DNA of 64,000 nucleotides, from positions 110,985,579-111,049,578 of the forward strand of contig JASEVX010000003.1 of NCBI GenBank assembly GCA_031761405.1, in the 5' to 3' direction. Both the position numbers and the translations under genes were made by a program. The stretch's first letter is position 1; each line of letters opens with the position of its first letter. Origin of the DNA: Serripes groenlandicus (taxonomy: Eukaryota > Mollusca > Bivalvia > Cardiida > Cardiidae). Below the pieces are notes generated by a model. The model searched no databases. It was not told where the DNA came from and worked only from the letters and a program-made list of their open reading frames with translations. Shown in pieces: positions 57,525 through 64,000 of the stretch.

Positions 57525-57793
57525 CTAAACGCGCCTCCTAAACATCACAGCCATCTCTTTCATTGATAAGTCTCCAATCATATTATAGTTGAACATCGAC
57601 CTCTCATCTTCAGTTCCTGGCCGCATGTACATTCCTGTGGGGTTAATATCAGTGCATCTTGCGAACCACCAACCTCCATCGCCATGTTGAATGGAACAAG
57701 ACGCGTGATCATCCAAATCTCGATCAATATCCCTAGCACTAAATCCAAGTCCCCGAGATGCATTCAACATGTTCAGCCCTTTGATGACGCCAT
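57525..57793 (-). CDS. FREP exon c (C-terminal)
   Basis: Acceptor TATCTTTAG|AT. ~89 residues from GVIKGLNMLNAS to the stop at 57525. Contains the calcium loop and the terminal disulphide pair. The last codons and stop overlap a SINE-head-like sequence (57490-57535). Confidence 0.85.
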
Positions 57794-60700
57794 CTAAAGA
57801 TATATATGCAAAACAATTTTAACAAAGGATCTACATGTAAGTAGTTTGAATATAAATCATATCGATAATGAATACTACTACAACTACTGCAACAGCTACT
57901 ACTACAACAACTACAAAAAACTATAACTTCTAAATTTACAACTACAACTTCTTAAACTACTACAACAACAACAACTTCTAAAACTACTACTTCGACTACT
58001 ACAACAACAACTACTACTACTACGACTACTAATGTTATTACAACTACTATAACTTCTACAACTACTACTACAAACAACTACGACTACTACTACTACTATT
58101 TCTACTACGTCTACTTCTACTACTACTTATAGTACTTCTACTACTACAAAAGAAACTACTACTACTACTACTAATTATACAACTACAACAATAACTACTA
58201 CTTCTACTACTACTACTACTACTACTACTACTTATACTACTACTACTTCTGCTACTACCAAAACAACAACAACAACTACTACAAATAAGTCTACTTCTAC
58301 TAGTAATAATAATAAAACTACTACAGCTACTACTATTTGTACAAATACTACTACGACTACTACATGTGCATACTACTAATTCGACTTCTTCTAAGTCGAC
58401 TAATTATAATACGTTTTGCTACTGTTATTACTACTTCTACTACATTGTACTTTGCTACTACAGCTGCTACTTATACTTTTGCACATTGTTTTACTTGTGC
58501 TTCAACTATATATACTACTGCTACTATATATACTGCTACTACTGCTATTACTACTTCCATTACATATATTACTAGTATTACTTCTACTGCTAATACTAAT
58601 ACTACTAAACAACTATTTATACTAATACTACTTATTCTCTCTTTCCTTTTAAGTGCTCCAACCACTACTGCTACTACTACTACTTATAATACTACAGTGT
58701 ATAATTCAACTTCAACACATACTACTACTTCAGGAAAATACTACTACTACTTTTACTACTACTACAACTATTAACACTATTATAATTACTACTACTTATT
58801 CAAATAATACTACAACTACTACATCTACCTACATGCATTTATTCCTACTAGTTGTACTACTACCACTACTTCGACTACAGCTACTAGAGCTACTACTAGT
58901 AAAGCAATTATTTCTATACTAAGACTTCCATTTCAACTGCAGTTACTACTGCAGCTGCTTCTTATACCTTTGCACATTATTCAACTTGTGCTACTATATA
59001 TACTACAACTACTATATATATACTGCTACTATTACTATTACTACTTCTACTTCATCTACTCCTACTACTACTACTAGAACAAATATTTCTAAGGCAAATA
59101 CTATTTCTACTAATGCTACTCCTAGTTGTATTCCTTCTAGTACTACAACTACGTCTGCTACGTCTGCTATTACTACCGATTATAATACTACAGCTTCAAA
59201 TATTACTGCAACTTCTACTACGTCTACATCTTCTTCTACAACAACTACTACTACTGTTTATACAACAACTTCTTCTACGTCTATATCTACTTCTACAACA
59301 ACTACTACTACTTTTCTACAACTACTACTACTACAACTATTACTACTACTACTAAAACAACTACTACTACTTTTTCTACAACATCTACTACTACTATTGC
59401 TACTACTACTTCTAAAACAACTACTACTACTTTTTCTAAAGCTACTTCTACTACTATTACTTCTTCTACCATTCCTAATACTACTACTTCTACTACTACT
59501 ACAACTACTTCAGCAACTATTTATTCTGTTTATACTACCACTTCCACTTCTCATGCAGTTGCTACTGAAGCTGCTACTTATACGTTGGCACATTGTTAAA
59601 CTTGTGCTACTACTATATATACTACTAAAAAAAGGACTTTATCAAATTCATCAGCCGAGCCCCGGTAGCTCAGTCGGTAGCGACGCGGGCTGTCAAACCA
59701 GTGGTGTACAGTAAATGTGGAAAAGCAACCAGTTTCTTGGAAATTATGTTGTGTTGAGTACTGGTGTGGGAAAGCTAGGAAACACATGAGTAGGTAAACG
59801 GGTATGATATGACTGAAACATTGTTAAAATACGCTCCAATCAATCAATCAAATTCATCCGTAATCCAAGGTATATCTAATCATGTTGGCAGACATGTAAG
59901 TAGTACACTGAATGGCTGCATTGAGAATAACGGAAATGACAGTAGCCGAATTCATAATGAATATGATATACTTTAATTTGAGTGGGTATATGTGTCAATC
60001 AATTACAAGATAATCTCGTAATTGTGGGTATCAATATAAGACTTGAGACATAACAAACGGTGTAAAGCTATGAGGATCGCTGATCAGATGATATGAGGTA
60101 AAGATAACTAGGTAGGAACGCATTATATTTACAGTAAGTCCACTCATTCAAAGAGCCAATATGTAGAGTGTAGTTTGGTCCTGGACCGACGGAAATGTCT
60201 GACCATTCTTCGTTCGCTTCTGTATCAGGAATAATACCTCCCGGTCCACCCAAGGTTAAAATATGTAGATCAGACGATCTGTTGGCAGTCATCTCGTGCA
60301 TGTGTCGCAAACCTATGAATAAACAATTAAACTATTGTTTGTTGTTGTTAAGTAAACCAATATTAGCAAAACGAAAATATCGTGTGTTGCTGTGAGCTAA
60401 CCTGTAAAAGAAGAATGAGACTGCTTCAATAATCTATGAAAAAAGACTGAAAATGGAGTTAGTGATATGAGAAACATTTAAACAATGTGTGTTGCTGTAA
60501 CGTAAGTATAATAAAACATTAGCAACGGAATATTATAGATTATGAAATTTCTTGGGGACATTATTGTTTGCCCAAAATCAAGACATTTTCCCATGCATAT
60601 GAAATATCCTATTGTTGTAGTAAATTTTGAAATGTGTCGTTTTCACGTTCTCAAATACTTCGGACATTTAGAAATATAACAATTGTTATTCTATATTCAC

Positions 60701-61192
60701 CTGTTGATTCCTCGTACAACTAGTGTCCATATTGATAGATACATGTACTAGGGACATGTACACATATAATGTACGACTAGAAATTGAATCGTCGGCAAAA
60801 CTGTTACTAAAATAAACTAATTTTCGATAGCATTCAAAACAGTGTGTATTGTCTTATTATGGTATTTTCGAAATGGTCTTCTGGTTCTTTATTTCGTTTA
60901 AAAATCCCGCTTGGAATTCCCTGTTCTTTCAGTAAATACGAACTTTGAACACATATTAACCTTTTTGTCGTTGACAGATATCACCCCGGAGAATAATACA
61001 ATACTCAGACGAGCTATCTATAAAACATCTATTTTCTTATTAATCCTAGCGTGTTTTTTTAAATCCCTCTTAATTGTGTTGGTAATGCATTAGTCGGATA
61101 GACTTGGTTCAAACATAAACATATTTCTATATGCAAAAAGGTGTAACGAATCTTCATACAGCGATGCTATATAACACGTCAGAATACACGTG

Positions 61193-61223
<31 letters not shown>

Positions 61224-63260
61224 CTAGCGCTATGAAATACATGAAAGACCAGATTGGTTAACTATATGTTTATCAGTTGCTTTGAAATGCTGTAGTTAGG
61301 TCACGCTTGACAGTTAAATGTTTTGGATTGACATATTATGACATGTCTGACACAATGGTTCTATTTAACATACTGATACAACTCGATTTCGTACAACTTA
61401 GGTAAACATTCATACAGATTTAAGGTAATTATCTGAAATGTTTAAAACATTGTTATCTAAATAACAACTAAATTGAATCTAAATATGTTTTAATTTTTTC
61501 ACTCTTAATATATTGTAGGTACATGTATATAATAAAAGGGAAATAACGTTACACGAACGATAAATGGGTCGTATTGCACGATTCGTAGCTTGGGAAAATC
61601 GATTTTTCCACACTACTTGTTGTACAATACGAACCAATTTATCGTTCATGTAACGTTTTTTTCCGTATGTATTGTATTGTGTTGTATTGTATATTGAAAC
61701 CTTTACGTTAATTCAGTTTGATAACGATGATACGTCTTATTCTATGAAATCAAACAAATCTTTGGATACAACACTTGGTAATACAGCGATTAATCGTTAT
61801 TGTGACTGTTAAGCGGTGTAATAACTATCTATAGTATGAGGTCCCTCCACTGTCTATAGCGACATATTCACCTTTATAGATAGAAATATTTCCCTGGAGA
61901 AAGTATCTTCGCTGTCTTTTACAGTTTTATACCAAGTATTTCTACAGAGAGAAATTACCTCCTCGGGGAAAATATATATGATACTCAAAATCATTATATA
62001 ATATTCATTTGTTAATATCGTTTTCATTGTTTATGTAAATTGAAAACGATCTTTTCTGCCAACTGTGACCTGGTTGAGATATAAATCAGTCGTTCGCTAA
62101 ATTGCAAGCAAGAATGTTTTGTTAAGTTTAAGGTAACGATTTTCATCGGTAATGTCGCTTATTCCGAGAGGATTTCTCCCTTTCAATGATTTTATGAAGA
62201 ATCAGTGCACTGCAAATGCGTTAATAGCCGTGTGTATGTTTATTCTGCTACCCACAACCTGTGGGTTTAGCACAGGTTGTGTATTCAACGACTTGTTTAC
62301 GTTTTCATGTAACAAATCGTTTCATGTTTTCACAAATGGTTATGCTACAAATGTGTGCCGTTATGGTGAATATGGTTAAAAACTGATGCCATTATATTCC
62401 AAAAGCGATTTTGCCTTAAGTCTTGATGTTTACCCACCAAATGTCTCTTTGGTGATCAAATACTGTTATTTTCCCATGACTTGTAAACATCTTTTGATTT
62501 AATTGATCAAATCAAAACATAATAAAAGCTCAAACTACAGTTACGTTTGACACAAATTAGTTTCATCAAAATTATTTCTATTCACTTGAAAAATGAACAT
62601 TTACCCTTTTCTACACATACATACTCTTTAGCAGATGACTTTTAAAACATCTAGACAAAGATACGGGAAATATCTAATAACGAAACTATGGTCATATAAT
62701 AGAGTTGAAAATATTGAAGCAAATGTAGAAATTGCTATGTATGAAAGATTTCTCATTTTGTTATAATGTTTTCAAAAGTTGCCTGCTTAAAGGTGCGTCA
62801 AAATTGCGTGTAGGTTAGGCATAACCTGAGGATGACAAAATCCCTTGCCAGGATCTAAGTCGCGTTATCTCAGTCGATTAATAGTTTGCTATCAGTCAAT
62901 TGGTCGTTAGTTCAAGTCCCGGCTCGGTGCTTCATTCTTCACGATGATTAATTAGGGTCAGTTTGACTCTCTTCACTTATCTTCCATCTATGTGCTAATA
63001 TATCGCAAGGAAGGTTGGCTTGGAATAATGTTGTGTAAAGTTATGGTGCGAGAAAGTCAGGAAACAGAGGTGTAATGGTCGTCCTGGTAAAACTGAGTAA
63101 TATCTGTTGAAAACGGCGTTAAGCTCCATCCAATTGATAAATAAAAATGCCCCGTACATGTACCTAGCCAATGTTCACCAGTCTTGTCTCCAAACCCAGA
63201 TTCGTATTCTCTAAACGTACGGTTGAATTGCACCTCTCCGTTAAATCGGTTCAACACGAC
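57525..63260 (-). CDS. fibrinogen-related protein (FREP) gene, 3' exons
   Basis: Three exons on the minus strand (63260-63164, 60312-60133, 57793-57525) encode most of a fibrinogen C-terminal domain (FReD); all junctions are phase 1 and GT...AG. Order: VVLNRFNGEVQFNRTF and GFGDKTGEHWLG (exon a); LRHMHEMTAN...YTLHIGSLNEW (exon b); FSARDIDRDLDDHASC, WWFARCTDINPTGMY and SMKEMAVMFRRR (exon c). The DRDLDDHAS loop fits the calcium site and the two following Cys form the usual disulphide. FREPs are secreted lectin-like proteins, expanded in molluscs and linked to immune recognition. The signal peptide, N-terminal region and first FReD part lie beyond the window or are unrecognised. The exons themselves show no breaks. 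Confidence 0.85.
57870..59625. repeat. ~1.75-kb (ACT)n-rich array in FREP intron
   Basis: Plus strand is almost free of G and is built of ACT/TAC/ATT/TCT triplets with several rounds of internal duplication (e.g. 'gctgctacttatac..ttgcacatt' near 58466, 58959 and 59571). Open frames through it (58337-59714) are translated triplets, not genes. Confidence 0.95.
59654..59851 (+). mobile_element. tRNA-derived SINE (antisense to FREP)
   Basis: Head GCCGAGCCCCGGTAGCTCAG, shortened body 'ggaaaagcaaccagtttctt', tail 'atgatatgactgaaacattg', end CAATCAATCAATC. Same family as 40609-40875, with an internal deletion of the B-box region. Confidence 0.75.
60133..60312 (-). CDS. FREP exon b
   Basis: Acceptor TTCATAG|GT and donor TTACT|GTAAAT, 180 bp, phase 1 at both ends. 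Encodes LRHMHEMTANRSSDLHI to SLNEWTY, the FReD middle strand region. Confidence 0.85.
61556..61668. mobile_element. ~110-bp palindromic MITE
   Basis: 'acgttacacgaacgataaat' then 'gggtcgtattg' is matched in reverse by 'caatacgaaccaatttatcg' then 'ttcatgtaacgt'. The ~45-bp centre is also weakly palindromic (GAAAATCGATTTTTC). Confidence 0.8.
62152..62379 (+). CDS. hypothetical small ORF, signal-peptide-like
   Basis: 75 residues: a hydrophobic stretch (ALIAVCMFILLPTTCGF) after a short polar start, then a 4-Cys tail. Opposite in strand to the FREP gene and inside its intron. A perfect DNA hairpin (CACAACCTGTG...CACAGGTTGTG, 62249-62280) lies across the hydrophobic-end codons. No homologue recognised; it may be chance. 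Confidence 0.15.
   Translation: MSLIPRGFLPFNDFMKNQCTANALIAVCMFILLPTTCGFSTGCVFNDLFTFSCNKSFHVFTNGYATNVCRYGEYG
62600..62821. mobile_element. piggyBac-like MITE copy
   Basis: Left TTTACCCTTTTCTACACATAC, core GTAGAAATTGCTA/GAAAGATTTCTC, right arm GTTGCCTGC...GGTGCGTC. Decayed. Confidence 0.65.
62858..63145 (+). mobile_element. tRNA-derived SINE (antisense to FREP)
   Basis: Head 'cgcgttatctcagtcgatta', good B box GTTCAAGTCCC, tail 'tctgttgaaaacggcg' and an A/T-rich end. Its 3' end lies only ~19 bp inside the intron from the exon-a donor. Confidence 0.75.
63164..63260 (-). CDS. FREP exon a
   Basis: Acceptor ATTTTCCAG|GTC, donor GCTAG|GTACAT, 97 bp. Encodes VVLNRFNGEVQF to GEHWLG, the conserved 'WxVIQRR' side of FReD; the joining Gly codon spans the junction with exon b. 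Confidence 0.85.
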
Positions 63261-63940
63261 CTGGAAAATAGTATAGTATCTTTGGTATTAAACATATCCG
63301 TACTAGTTACATGTTACAAGTTACAATATTTGATTCAATAATTCCGTACATGTGTATTTTGTGAATCTCTTGTAGTAGACGAATACCATTTGGTAATGAT
63401 TTGTCCTTTATACAGTGATACATGTATACGAAATAAATTATTTCCATCGTATGTTTTTAATCAACCTAATATGGAAAGTTTCTATAGGGTAATGTCTTCC
63501 CCCCAAAAAATATATATATAATTATAAGTTTTGCAATGTACATTTACCATGCATTAAGTTTGAGAAATCCCTTTATGAGTAGCTTTGGTTAAAGACTTAA
63601 TACTACATAACTTTTCATTTTCTAGAAATATAGCAAAATGTTATTTTCCTTTCGATTTTCAAATGATAATATATTAAACCTTCCCATTGCTACTCTGTAT
63701 ATGTATAATTGTTTAAACTTTACTATATATAATGTTTAAATTTCACATACTGTGTACATGTATATATGTTTTGTATCTTGTGTGTGGGCCGGTGGCCTAA
63801 ATACCATATTTGAATAAACTGTATATATATGATTTAAAACGAAGGAATATATAGTAAAAAAGAAAAAAAGACACTACATTGGTTTTAAACGTTCCAACTG
63901 GTTTCGTTTATTCTTCTCACCAGGGCAACGCTTATAATAT
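63261..63940 (-). other. FREP upstream intron, no exon seen
   Basis: AT-rich, with several TATA-like runs. The next upstream FREP exon is not recognisable before the window ends. Confidence 0.5.
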
Positions 63941-63944
63941 ATAT

Positions 63945-63964
63945 GTGTGTGTGCGCGCGCGCGC

Positions 63965-63995
<31 letters not shown>

Positions 63996-64000
63996 ATATG
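63945..64000. repeat. (GT)n/(GC)n microsatellite
   Basis: Alternating purine-pyrimidine GTGTGT-GCGCGC-GTGTGT tract running to the window end; potential Z-DNA. Confidence 0.95.

Larger units (their letters stand above)
60313..63163 (-). other. FREP intron between exons a and b
   Basis: 2.85 kb, phase 1. Holds a (TA)n run (61194-61218), a small palindromic MITE, a short ORF at 62152, a piggyBac-like MITE and a SINE. No further FReD exon seen. Confidence 0.75.

Noticed and set aside
58337..59714. Thr/Tyr/Leu-rich frames in the ACT array
   Set aside because: Triplet repeat translated in three phases; no real coding signal.

Overview
The window looks like intron-rich, repeat-dense animal nuclear DNA, most likely from a heterodont bivalve mollusc. 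It is AT-rich, spliceosomal introns are visible, and there are no bacterial operons. tRNA-derived SINEs of the molluscan type recur, ending in a conserved tail before an A/T-rich 3' end. Several MITE families and 120-190 bp tandem repeats of kinds common in bivalve genomes are present, as are a fibrinogen-related gene and a KIAA1958-like (Crypton-derived, DUF3504) gene. The species is inferred from repeat style only.

Layout. 1-11 kb: repeats, including a 1.1-kb near-palindrome (2.37-3.48 kb), nested MITEs, a decayed C2H2 zinc-finger fragment beside a fragment of a virus/Maverick-type packaging ATPase (7.9-8.5 kb), and a MITE built of permuted short words (9.66-10.2 kb). 11.3-11.9 kb: last exon(s) of a plus-strand gene ending in a calcium-binding EGF domain. 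15.9-20.6 kb: a minus-strand KIAA1958-like gene in three exons, broken by a homopolymer frameshift and by a 1.9-kb Helitron/Helentron-type element carrying a 155/156-bp tandem array. 21.7-27.6 kb: a BEL/Pao-like gag relic between two related ~560-bp repeats. 27.7-28.4 kb: a TRIM-like miniature LTR element. 29.4-35.7 kb: composite dispersed repeats and MITEs. 35.70-40.41 kb: a nearly full-length PAT-like (DIRS-order) tyrosine-recombinase retrotransposon with split direct repeats A1-ORFs-B1-A2-B2. 40.6-51.9 kb: SINEs, minisatellites, a GC-rich block (43.55-44.8 kb) and MITEs. 51.9-53.4 kb: a 5'-truncated L1/Tx1-type LINE. 55.14-56.57 kb: a complete-ended but decayed mariner-like element with TA target duplication. 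57.5-63.3 kb: the 3' part of a minus-strand fibrinogen-related protein (FREP) gene, three exons, with a ~1.75-kb ACT-rich array in one intron.

Only the FREP gene and the EGF exon(s) look like undamaged host coding sequence. The KIAA1958-like locus is broken and almost everything else is mobile or repetitive. The best material for follow-up is the order of insertions (Helitron-like element into a gene exon, PAT element into a composite repeat, LINE into a repeat), the PAT element whose repeats are almost identical although its genes carry stops, and a piggyBac-like MITE family with a conserved central hairpin.
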